Shown here: in pieces, positions 57,119 to 64,000 of the stretch
How the letters are laid out: each line of letters starts with the position of its first letter
How positions within the stretch are numbered: position 1 is the first letter of the stretch
Source of the DNA: Magnetovibrio sp.
Lineage (GTDB): Bacteria; Pseudomonadota; Alphaproteobacteria; Rhodospirillales; Magnetovibrionaceae
Assembly (NCBI RefSeq): GCF_036568125.1
Contig: NZ_DATCTF010000010.1
Location: 186,001-250,000, forward strand
Direction: 5' to 3'
DNA: 64,000 bases
Made by a program: the position numbers and the translations under genes
The notes under the pieces: generated by a model
The model's input: the letters and a program-made list of their open reading frames with translations, nothing else
Told to the model about the DNA's origin: nothing
Databases searched by the model: none

Positions 57119-60100
57119 CTAGGCCGACTCGCGGAATTTTTCAGCTTGTTCAAGGTCTACGCTGACCAATTGGCTGACGCCGCGTTCCGACATGGTGACG
57201 CCAAACAGACGGTCCATGCGGGCCATGGTCATGCGGTGGTGGGTGATGATCATGAAACGCGTCGAGCCGGATGCAGCCATTTCTTCCAGCATGGTGCAGA
57301 AACGGTCGACGTTGGCGTCGTCGAGTGGGGCGTCGACCTCGTCGAGCACGCAAATCGGCGCCGGATTGGTCATGAACACCGCAAACAACAGCGCGGTGGC
57401 GGTCAAGGCCTGTTCGCCGCCCGACAGCAGGCTCAGCACCTGCATGCGTTTGCCCGGCGGGCTGGCGAGAATTTCGAGGCCCGATTCGAGCGGATCGTCC
57501 GCTTCAATCAGTTTCAGATGGGCCTGACCACCGCCGAACAGGCGCACGAACAGCTCTTGGAAGTGTTTGTCGACCTCGCGGAATGACGCCAACAGACGTT
57601 CGCGGCCCTCGCGGTTCAGCTCGTTGATGCCCCGGCGCAGCTTTTCGATGGCTTCGATCAGGTCGCCACGCTCGTTTTTCAAGGTGTCGATCTGCTCTTC
57701 CATTTCACGCGATTCGTCTTCAGCGCGCAAGTTGACCGGGCCCATGGTGTCGCGTTCGCGCATCAGGCGTTCGACCTTGCGTTCCACCGATTCTTCATCG
57801 GGCAGGGCGGCGTCGGCTTCCAACTCGGCCACTTCGGCAAGGTTGTCGGGACCGCAATCGAGCTTTTCCTTGACCCGTTCGGCGATCGACGCACACGCCT
57901 GTTTGCCTTGTTCGACAGAGCCTTCGATGCGCACCCGGGTTTCGCGTGCCAGCGCCAGGCCGCTTTCGGCTTCGCGCAGGCCTTTGTCGCTTTCGGCCAG
58001 CCTGCGTTCGGCTTCGGCCAGTTGATCGGCGGCGGCTTGACGTTTGGCTTCCGCCGCGTCGATGAAGTCGAGCAGTTGCAGACGCTTTTGCTTGATCTCT
58101 TCGGGGCGCTGGGCCAGTTCTTCCAATTCGGCGCGGATTTGGCCGGTGCGTTCTTCCAGATCTGCAATGCGCTGCACCGCGCCTTCCGAGCGTTCCGACC
58201 ACGACGCCAATTCGCGTTCGATGTCGGCCAAGCGCCGGGCGCGTTCTTCGGCGTTGCGCTTGAGGCCGGCGAAAATGCCTTGGCGTTCGACCTGGATGGT
58301 GCGTTTGTCGGCCAGTTCCTCGCGCACCCGCATGACGTTTTCGCGGGCCAATTCGGTGTTGGGCAGTTCGCCCAGCGCGACTTGTGATTCGACGCATTGC
58401 TCCTTGGCCTCGGAAATATCGCGCTCCAAGGTTTCGGCGGCGTTGACCACAGCTTCCAATTTGGAATTCTGTTCGGCGATTTGGGTGCGGATCTGGGCGA
58501 CCTGATCGCGGGCCTGGCTGTGCGCGGCTTCGCGTTCGCGCAGCGCTTGGCGGGCGGCGCGTTCCGCGTCGCGGGCGTCTTCGGCGGCTTCGCGGGCGCT
58601 GAGCGCTTTGGCGTCGGCTTCGTCGACTTGCGCCTCGGCGGTCTCCAACTGGGCGCGCACGTCTTTCAAGCGGTTGAGTTGTTCCAGGCGCACCGCAGCG
58701 GCGGTTTGCGCGCCTTCGGTGATGGTATAGCCGTCCCAACGCCACAGCGCGCCTTCGCGGCTGACCAAGCGTTGACCTTGTTTCAGTTCGCGCGACAGGC
58801 GTTCGCCGGTGGCCACATCATCGACCACGCCGATTTGGCTCAGGCGGCGTTTCAAGGCATGCGGGGCCTGGGTGACATCGGACAGCGCCCGCGCGCCGGC
58901 GGGCAGGGCGGGGGCGTCGGGATAGGGATCCAACGCGGTCCAGTGCACCGGCGCGGATTCGTCTGACGACGCGTCCAGCTCTTCGCCCAACGCCGCGCCC
59001 AAAGCGGCCTCGAAACCCACTTCGACCGACACGGCTTCGATCATCGGCGGCCACATTTCCGGCTCGCCGGTTTCGAGAACCTTCGCCAGGGCTTGTTCTT
59101 CGGCTTCCAGACGCGACAGCGCGACGCGCACTTCTTGCAAATGCTGGCGGACGTTTTCGGACGTTTCCTGGGTGGCGGCGGAGGTCGCCTCGGCCGTTTC
59201 CAAATGTTCGCGCGCGCCGGTGATGGCGTCTTCGGCGGCGGCCAGCGCGGCTTCGGCGGCGTTGAGGCCGCTGGTTTCCGACGCCACCCGTTCCAGGTGC
59301 TTGCGTTGGTCATTGAGCTCGCGCAGACGGTGCGACAGTTGATCGATGCGCGTTTCAAGATCCTGCACCGAACGCGTCAGGCTGGCGCGCTGGGCTTCGT
59401 CGGCGGCCAACTTGTCGGTCAGTTGGGTGTGGTTTTCTTCCAACTCGTTGACCAGCGCGGTCGCTTCGCTGAGTGCTTCGGCGGCTTCCTCGACCGCGTC
59501 ACCTTCGCCGTCCTGGGCGGCGACGATGTCGTTCTTTTCGTGCAGCAGCCGTTCCGATGCCTGGGTTGCGTCTTCGGCCAAGTTGCGTTCGCGGGCGATG
59601 TCGTGGCTGACCTGTTCCAAGCGGTGAACCCGGTCCAGACGCGCGTCCTCGATGCGTTTGACCTCGTCGTCGAGGCCGTCGCGGGCCAAGGACAGGCGTT
59701 GCAATTCCGCTGCCGCCTCGGTTTCGACTTGGCGCAGACCCGGCACCACGTCCGCCGCGCCCGCCTGGGCGGTCGCCGCCGCCGCGACCTGGGCGGTCAG
59801 TTGCGCGACGATGGCTTCGGCTTCCTTGAGCTTTTCACGGTCCACTTCTAAGCCGTCGATGGCGTTGATCCAGCGAATGTGAAACAGCAAAGCCTCGGCC
59901 TTACGGATGTGGTCGGACAAATTGCGGTAGCGGGTCGCTTGGCGGGCCTGTTTTTTCAGGCTTTGCAGCTGGCCTTCCAAGGTGATGAGGATGTCGTCCA
60001 ACCGCGACAGGTTGTTTTCCGCGCCGCGCAAGCGCAGTTCGGCTTCGTGACGGCGCGAATGCAGGCCGGTGATGCCGGCGGCTTCTTCCAACAGCACGCG

Positions 60101-60583
60101 GCGGTCGGCGGGTTTGGCGGAAATGACTTGGCCGATCTTGCCTTGGCTGACCAGCGCGGTGGAGCGTGAACCCGACGCGGCGTCGGCGAACAGCAGCTGC
60201 ACGTCTTTGGCACGCACGTCCTTGCCGTTGACCTTATAGTTGGAGCCGCTTTCGCGCTCGATCTTGCGCACAACTTCCAGATCTTCGGCATCGTTGAACA
60301 TCGCCGGCGCGATGCGCGCCTTGTTGTCCAAGTGCAAGACCACCTCGGCAACGTTGCGTGCCGGACGGTTGGAAGAACCGCCGAAAATCACGTCGTCCAT
60401 GGACGCGCCGCGCATCTGCTTGGCCGACGTTTCGCCCATCACCCACTTGAGCGCTTCGACCAAGTTGGACTTGCCACAGCCGTTGGGCCCGACCACGCCG
60501 GTCAGACCGGGCTCAATCTTGAGCTCGGTCGGATCGACGAAGGACTTAAACCCTGAAAGTCTGAGCTTAGTGAAGCGCAGCAC
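57119..60583 (-). CDS. smc: chromosome segregation ATPase SMC
   Basis: A 1154-residue protein starting at GTG 60583. The N-terminal head has 'FKSFVDPTELKIEPGLTGVVGPNGCGKSNLVEALKWVMGE' with Walker A at 32-40. Two long coiled coils flank a hinge at about 500-620 (region with 'MWPPMIEAVSVEVGFEAALGAALGEELD'). The C-terminal head has 'LSGGEQALTATALLFAVF' (signature) and 'ICVLDEVDAPLDDANVDRFC' (Walker B). It compacts and segregates the chromosome with ScpAB, which is not nearby. It is 51 bases downstream of the DsbA-like gene, the last of the dciA-dsbA-smc set. Confidence 0.96.
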   Translation of the reverse strand: MLRFTKLRLSGFKSFVDPTELKIEPGLTGVVGPNGCGKSNLVEALKWVMGETSAKQMRGASMDDVIFGGSSNRPARNVAEVVLHLDNKARIAPAMFNDAEDLEVVRKIERESGSNYKVNGKDVRAKDVQLLFADAASGSRSTALVSQGKIGQVISAKPADRRVLLEEAAGITGLHSRRHEAELRLRGAENNLSRLDDILITLEGQLQSLKKQARQATRYRNLSDHIRKAEALLFHIRWINAIDGLEVDREKLKEAEAIVAQLTAQVAAAATAQAGAADVVPGLRQVETEAAAELQRLSLARDGLDDEVKRIEDARLDRVHRLEQVSHDIARERNLAEDATQASERLLHEKNDIVAAQDGEGDAVEEAAEALSEATALVNELEENHTQLTDKLAADEAQRASLTRSVQDLETRIDQLSHRLRELNDQRKHLERVASETSGLNAAEAALAAAEDAITGAREHLETAEATSAATQETSENVRQHLQEVRVALSRLEAEEQALAKVLETGEPEMWPPMIEAVSVEVGFEAALGAALGEELDASSDESAPVHWTALDPYPDAPALPAGARALSDVTQAPHALKRRLSQIGVVDDVATGERLSRELKQGQRLVSREGALWRWDGYTITEGAQTAAAVRLEQLNRLKDVRAQLETAEAQVDEADAKALSAREAAEDARDAERAARQALREREAAHSQARDQVAQIRTQIAEQNSKLEAVVNAAETLERDISEAKEQCVESQVALGELPNTELARENVMRVREELADKRTIQVERQGIFAGLKRNAEERARRLADIERELASWSERSEGAVQRIADLEERTGQIRAELEELAQRPEEIKQKRLQLLDFIDAAEAKRQAAADQLAEAERRLAESDKGLREAESGLALARETRVRIEGSVEQGKQACASIAERVKEKLDCGPDNLAEVAELEADAALPDEESVERKVERLMRERDTMGPVNLRAEDESREMEEQIDTLKNERGDLIEAIEKLRRGINELNREGRERLLASFREVDKHFQELFVRLFGGGQAHLKLIEADDPLESGLEILASPPGKRMQVLSLLSGGEQALTATALLFAVFMTNPAPICVLDEVDAPLDDANVDRFCTMLEEMAASGSTRFMIITHHRMTMARMDRLFGVTMSERGVSQLVSVDLEQAEKFRESA

Positions 60584-60634
60584 GTCGTGATGTTCCCCAA
60601 ATACCTTTTCGTGTTGAACCGCTCGCGGATGCGA

Positions 60635-61303
60635 TCAGTTGGCCCCTTTGGCGCTCAAAGCCTTGTCCAATTCGTCTTTGAAATCGTCGAACGCCATCGC
60701 GCCTTGGATTTTCTTACCTTCCAAGATGAACGTCGGCGTCGAGCTGATGGCGTAGAGATCCTGCGCGTTTTGCGACGTGCTTTGGATGCCTTGGGCCAAT
60801 TCTTCGCTGCGCAGACATTGATCGACGTCTTCGATGCTGAGGCCGGAGAACCGTGCGATGCTGACCAACGCCGCGCGCGGCTTATCGGAACGCGCCCAGC
60901 TGTCTTGAGCGTGATAGAGGCGGTCGAACAGTTCGAAATGACGCTTCGGCCCGGCGCAACGTGCGATCATCGCGGCGGCGAGCGCCAGATTGTCGAGCGG
61001 GAAATCGTGAAACACGATGCGCACCTTGCCGGTGTCGACGTAATTCTTTTTGATCTCGGGCAAAGTATTGACGTGGAAGTTGGCGCAATGGCCGCATGTC
61101 AGCGACGAATATTCATGCAACGTGACCGGCGCGTCCGGCGAGCCGATGCTCATTTCGCTGAGCGCGTCGTTGATGGACGCCATTTCAGCGCGCGCGCCAC
61201 CGTTCACGGTGAGAGCGGACACCACAAGCACGACCGCCAGCGCAAACGGCGCGGCGTGACTCAAGATGTTCAAGGCTTTGGCTTTGATGGTATATGTGGA
61301 CAT
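60635..61303 (-). CDS. DsbA-family periplasmic thiol oxidoreductase
   Basis: A 222-residue protein starting at ATG 61303 (GGAG upstream). A long N-terminal hydrophobic segment (about 14-40) is a signal or anchor. 'GSPDAPVTLHEYSSLTCGHCANFHVNTLPEIKKNYVDTGKVRIVFHDFPLDNLAL' has the catalytic C-G-H-C, and 'YAISSTPTFILEGKKIQGAMAFDDFKDELDKAL' has the cis-Pro in TPT. This is the DsbA/BdbD-like clade, which makes disulfides in the periplasm. It lies between dciA and smc, an arrangement common in alphaproteobacteria. Confidence 0.92.
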   Translation of the reverse strand: MSTYTIKAKALNILSHAAPFALAVVLVVSALTVNGGARAEMASINDALSEMSIGSPDAPVTLHEYSSLTCGHCANFHVNTLPEIKKNYVDTGKVRIVFHDFPLDNLALAAAMIARCAGPKRHFELFDRLYHAQDSWARSDKPRAALVSIARFSGLSIEDVDQCLRSEELAQGIQSTSQNAQDLYAISSTPTFILEGKKIQGAMAFDDFKDELDKALSAKGAN

Positions 61304-61437
61304 TTGCTGCTCCCGCACCACTAGATGTTGATGAATATATGGCACTCGCCAGCGCGGCTCAAGCGCGGCGAACCTCTCAAAAGGTAACTAATTGTGGATA
61401 ACTGGCCGAATTGTGGGCTCCATATGGCTGCAACGGC

Positions 61438-61992
61438 TCAATCCGTATCCTTATTTCGTCCTTTTATGTTGGCGCCCAACCGCGCCAGCGCCTCTTGGAT
61501 CTCCGGGTCGTCAACGAGGGCCACGGTGTGGCTCAAGTCGGCGGCTTCGGCTTCGTTCAACGGTCGCGGCGGCTGGTTTGGCTGGTCTGGTGCGCCCTGG
61601 GGCAGGGGGCCTTGGATCAGCTTGATCCGAACCACCGCCCTGTAGCCGAAAAACGTGTTGATGCGCTCAATGATCTGCGGCTCCTGATGTTGCAGTTGGG
61701 TGGCGAACGCGCCGCTGTCGGTTTTCAAATGCAGCGTGCCGCCGGTCGCACCGTCGCGGGAGAAGACGATTTTCTCCGGCTGAGTGTGACGAGCCATAGT
61801 ATCGCCGACAATTTCTGGCCATTTTGTGACGATGGCGCCGTGGGTGAAGCCATGTTTGCCGAGCAGGCGTTTGGTCAGGCGGTCGACGGATAGCGCGACC
61901 GGTGCGGCCCAACGGGTACGGGTCTCGCTGGGGACGATGCCGCGCGGTTTCTTTTTTGAATCGTCCGTGGTGGATTTCGCTGCCATGTTCAT
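61438..61992 (-). CDS. DciA-like (DUF721) replicative-helicase loader
   Basis: A 184-residue protein; ATG 61992 is preferred, with GAGG about 11 bases upstream. The DUF721/DciA core is 'GAIVTKWPEIVGDTMARHTQPEKIVFSRDGATGGTLHLKTDSGAFATQLQHQEPQIIERINTFFGYRAVVRIKLIQG' with the hallmark 'W-P-x-I-V-G-x-x-x-A-x-x-x-x-P' and the 'L-x-x-x-x-x-x-I-x-x-x-x-x-G' part. A disordered tail follows. DciA loads the replicative helicase in bacteria without DnaC/DnaI. It is divergent from mutY. Confidence 0.88.
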   Translation of the reverse strand: MNMAAKSTTDDSKKKPRGIVPSETRTRWAAPVALSVDRLTKRLLGKHGFTHGAIVTKWPEIVGDTMARHTQPEKIVFSRDGATGGTLHLKTDSGAFATQLQHQEPQIIERINTFFGYRAVVRIKLIQGPLPQGAPDQPNQPPRPLNEAEAADLSHTVALVDDPEIQEALARLGANIKGRNKDTD

Positions 61993-62057
61993 ATGGTATG
62001 GTGCCTCGCAGCGCGAAACAATCACCTAAACAACCGACACAGACATTGGTCAACCCC

Positions 62058-63110
62058 ATGCCGCAGACGCCATCCGCCCTCGACCTCAGCACCGCCTTGT
62101 TGGCCTGGTTCAGCCGCACCGGGCGCAGCGACCTGCCGTGGCGCGATGCGCCGTGCGGGGCGCGCGATCCGTATCGGGTGTGGCTGGCGGAAATCATGTT
62201 GCAGCAAACCACCTGCGCGGCGGTGATTCCCTATTTCAACCGCTTCACCAGCCAATGGCCGGACGTCAAGGCGCTGGCGCGCGCCGACACGGATGATGTG
62301 ATGCGCGCATGGGCGGGTTTGGGCTACTACGCACGGGCGCGCAACATGGTCAAATGCGCCCAGGAAGTGGCGGAACACCGGCAAGGCGCCTTTCCCACCA
62401 ACGAGCAAGACCTGCTGAGCTTGCCGGGCATTGGTCCTTATACCGCCGCCGCGATCGCCGCGATCGCCTTTCAAGGCCCCGCCGCGCCGGTTGACGGCAA
62501 TGTCATTCGCGTGCTCAGCCGGTTATATGCCATCGAAGACGTGATGCCCGCGAACAAGAGGGTGGTCGGCGACTACGCAGCAAAGATGCTGCCTCCTGGG
62601 CGCAGCGGCGATTTCGCCGAAGCGCTGATGGATCTGGGGGCGACCCTATGCAAGCCGAAAAATCCCAACTGCGCCGCATGTCCGTGGACCGACGCTTGCC
62701 AGGCGCACCGCGAAGACCGGGTAGCGGATTTTCCGGTCAAGGCGGCGAAAAAAGAAAAGCCTACGCGGCGCGGTTGGGCGTTTTGGATCGAACGCGCCGA
62801 CGGGTGCATCTTGCTGGAACGCCGCCCCGACAAGGGTCTGCTGGGCGGTATGACGGGCTTTCCGTCAACGCCTTGGCAAACAGACGCCATCGCGGCCGCG
62901 CAAGCCGTCGCTAGTTTACCGTTCGCTGGGCGATGGGAGGCGCTGGAGGAAACCGTTCGCCACACCTTTACGCACTTCCATCTGGAGCTGGGGGTGATCA
63001 AGGTATCCGTGCAGGACGTGCCGGGCGAGGGGCTGTGGAGTGCACCGCACGATGTCGAAAAGCACGCCTTGCCCAGCGTGATGAAAAAAATATCCGCGTT
63101 GCTTTTATGA
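62058..63110 (+). CDS. mutY: A/G-specific adenine glycosylase MutY
   Basis: A 350-residue glycosylase; ATG 62058 is chosen because the family match starts shortly after. 'VWLAEIMLQQTTCAAVIPYFNRF' contains the catalytic Glu, 'LPGIGPYTAAAIAAIAFQ' is the helix-hairpin-helix, and 'PVDGNVIRVLSRL' has the catalytic Asp. The 4Fe-4S ligands are C-x6-C-x2-C-x5-C in 'CKPKNPNCAACPWTDAC'. The C-terminal NUDIX-like domain ('KGLLGGMTGFPSTPW', 'HTFTHFHLELGV') recognises 8-oxoG. It removes A opposite 8-oxoG. Confidence 0.96.
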   Translation: MPQTPSALDLSTALLAWFSRTGRSDLPWRDAPCGARDPYRVWLAEIMLQQTTCAAVIPYFNRFTSQWPDVKALARADTDDVMRAWAGLGYYARARNMVKCAQEVAEHRQGAFPTNEQDLLSLPGIGPYTAAAIAAIAFQGPAAPVDGNVIRVLSRLYAIEDVMPANKRVVGDYAAKMLPPGRSGDFAEALMDLGATLCKPKNPNCAACPWTDACQAHREDRVADFPVKAAKKEKPTRRGWAFWIERADGCILLERRPDKGLLGGMTGFPSTPWQTDAIAAAQAVASLPFAGRWEALEETVRHTFTHFHLELGVIKVSVQDVPGEGLWSAPHDVEKHALPSVMKKISALLL

Positions 63111-63113
63111 GTA

Positions 63114-63128
63114 TTTGCAAAATGCAAA
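63114..63128. promoter_or_regulatory. small inverted repeat upstream of the response regulator
   Basis: TTTGCA-AAA-TGCAAA is a perfect 6-bp inverted repeat in the 76-base gap between mutY and the response regulator gene, in an AT-rich stretch. It could be an operator or part of the promoter; no binding protein is known. Confidence 0.3.
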
Positions 63129-63186
63129 AAAAAGGGTTTTCATAAATCATACATGTCCCCATATTGAAATGAGCAAGGGGAGCGCT

Positions 63187-64000
63187 ATGGTTGATAAATC
63201 TAGAGTATTGCTCGTAGAGGATACGGTGCCTTTGGCGCGGACGTACGAGGCCTACCTTGAGGGTGAGCCGTACGACGTTACCCATGTGGAAACCGGCAAG
63301 GAAGCCTTGGCCATTTTGGCGGAAACGCCGCCCGATGTGGTGCTCTTGGATCTGATGCTGCCTGACATGGATGGCTTGAGCATTTTGGAGCATATCTCCA
63401 CAGAGCAAATTCCTTCTGCGGTGGTGGTGATTACGGCCAACGCCTCTCTCAACACGGCGATCGACGCCATGCGTCTTGGCGCACTCGACTTCATGGTCAA
63501 GCCCTTCAATGCCGCTCGTTTGAAGGTAACGCTGAAAAACGTCCTGGAACGCCAGCAACTCAGTCAGATCGTTGCAACCTACCGTAACGATATCGACCGG
63601 CGCGAATATCAAGGCTTCATCGGTTCGTCGCTGGCGATGCAGCGGGTCTATCGCATCATCGACAGCGCCGCGGGATCCAAGGCGACCGTGTTCATCACCG
63701 GCGAAAGCGGCACCGGTAAAGAGGTCTGCGCCGAGGCCATTCATCGCCAAAGTCCGCGTGCCAGCAAACCGATCGTTGCGCTCAATTGCGGCGCCATTCC
63801 CAAGGATTTGATGGAAAGTGAAATTTTCGGCCACGTCAAAGGTGCGTTCACCGGGGCTGTGACCGACCGTGACGGCGCGGCGACGCGGGCCGCGGGCGGC
63901 ACGTTGTTTTTGGATGAGATCTGCGAAATGGACCTCAACCTCCAAACCAAGCTGTTGCGCTTCATCCAAACCGGGACTTTTCAAAAGGTCGGCGGCAGCA
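63187..64000 (+). CDS. sigma-54-dependent response regulator (LuxO/NtrC type), 3' end cut by the window
   Basis: An ATG at 63187 after AAGGGGAG opens a frame that runs without a stop to the end of the window (271 full codons). Residues 1-120 form a receiver domain: 'RVLLVEDTVPLARTYEAYLEG', phospho-acceptor Asp55 in 'VVLLDLMLPDMDGL', and the Lys in 'FMVKPFN'. From about 145 there is an AAA+ sigma-54 activator domain: Walker A 'ITGESGTGKEVCAEAIH', the sigma-54-contacting 'KGAFTGA', and Walker B 'GGTLFLDEI'. The DNA-binding domain lies beyond the window. It responds to a kinase not visible here. Confidence 0.95.
   Translation, partial: MVDKSRVLLVEDTVPLARTYEAYLEGEPYDVTHVETGKEALAILAETPPDVVLLDLMLPDMDGLSILEHISTEQIPSAVVVITANASLNTAIDAMRLGALDFMVKPFNAARLKVTLKNVLERQQLSQIVATYRNDIDRREYQGFIGSSLAMQRVYRIIDSAAGSKATVFITGESGTGKEVCAEAIHRQSPRASKPIVALNCGAIPKDLMESEIFGHVKGAFTGAVTDRDGAATRAAGGTLFLDEICEMDLNLQTKLLRFIQTGTFQKVGGS

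Overview
The window is about 60% GC and reads as a continuous piece of an alphaproteobacterial chromosome, most likely from a Rhodospirillales-type organism. The support for this is a complete mra/mur/fts (dcw) cluster of alphaproteobacterial order running into ftsQAZ-lpxC, an F0 ATP synthase operon encoding separate b and b' subunits (atpI-B-E-F'-F) away from any F1 genes, a cluster of GANTC (CcrM-type) sites in front of ftsZ, and class A RNase P RNA. Two secreted Gly/Tyr/Asn/Pro-rich repeat proteins resembling sulfur-globule envelope proteins suggest a sulfur-oxidising lifestyle. No magnetosome, phage, IS, tRNA, rRNA or CRISPR features were seen.

Layout. 0-6.8 kb: eight same-strand genes of unusual combination: two sulfur-globule-like proteins, a LolA-like secreted protein, a ParA-type ATPase, a membrane-anchored coiled-coil/TPR protein, a membrane-anchored DUF302-like protein, a membrane-associated dynamin-like GTPase and a Met-rich membrane coiled-coil protein. 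This is the strongest candidate for an undescribed system, possibly positioning or remodelling an envelope or storage compartment. 6.8-20.7 kb: mixed metabolic and envelope genes, including an M41-like protein with a degenerate zinc motif, DUF2478, an FAH hydrolase, cytochrome b561, a hydroxyacid dehydrogenase, a LysE exporter, a MacAB-like ABC exporter with a convergent TolC, a Sel1 lipoprotein, DjlA and an AmiD-like amidase. 20.69-21.07 kb: rnpB, then an orphan MlaF-like ATPase. 22-24.5 kb: an AT-rich spacer, a 48-aa ORF, a compact second MurE-like ligase and a secreted seven-repeat Cys protein. 24.5-28.4 kb: GFA, EamA, DUF4242, and a membrane-anchored di-heme peroxidase overlapping a Crp/Fnr regulator.

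28.6-53.5 kb: mraZ-rsmH-ftsL-ftsI-murE-murF-mraY-murD-ftsW-murG-murC-murB-ddl-ftsQ-ftsA-ftsZ, then lpxC, bamD, recN and ligA. Most junctions overlap by a few bases, implying translational coupling; the exceptions are the ftsQ-ftsA, ftsA-ftsZ and ftsZ-lpxC gaps. The leader of mraZ holds eight 10-bp-phased CCCA/ACCA repeats, a probable extended MraZ operator. The ftsA-ftsZ gap holds six GANTC sites in 68 bp.

53.6-64 kb: a HisKA-only protein, the F0 ATP synthase operon (minus), then dciA, a DsbA-like oxidoreductase and smc (minus), divergent mutY, and a LuxO/NtrC-type sigma-54 response regulator cut off by the window end. Starts were chosen from ribosome binding sites and family alignment from memory; no database search was possible.
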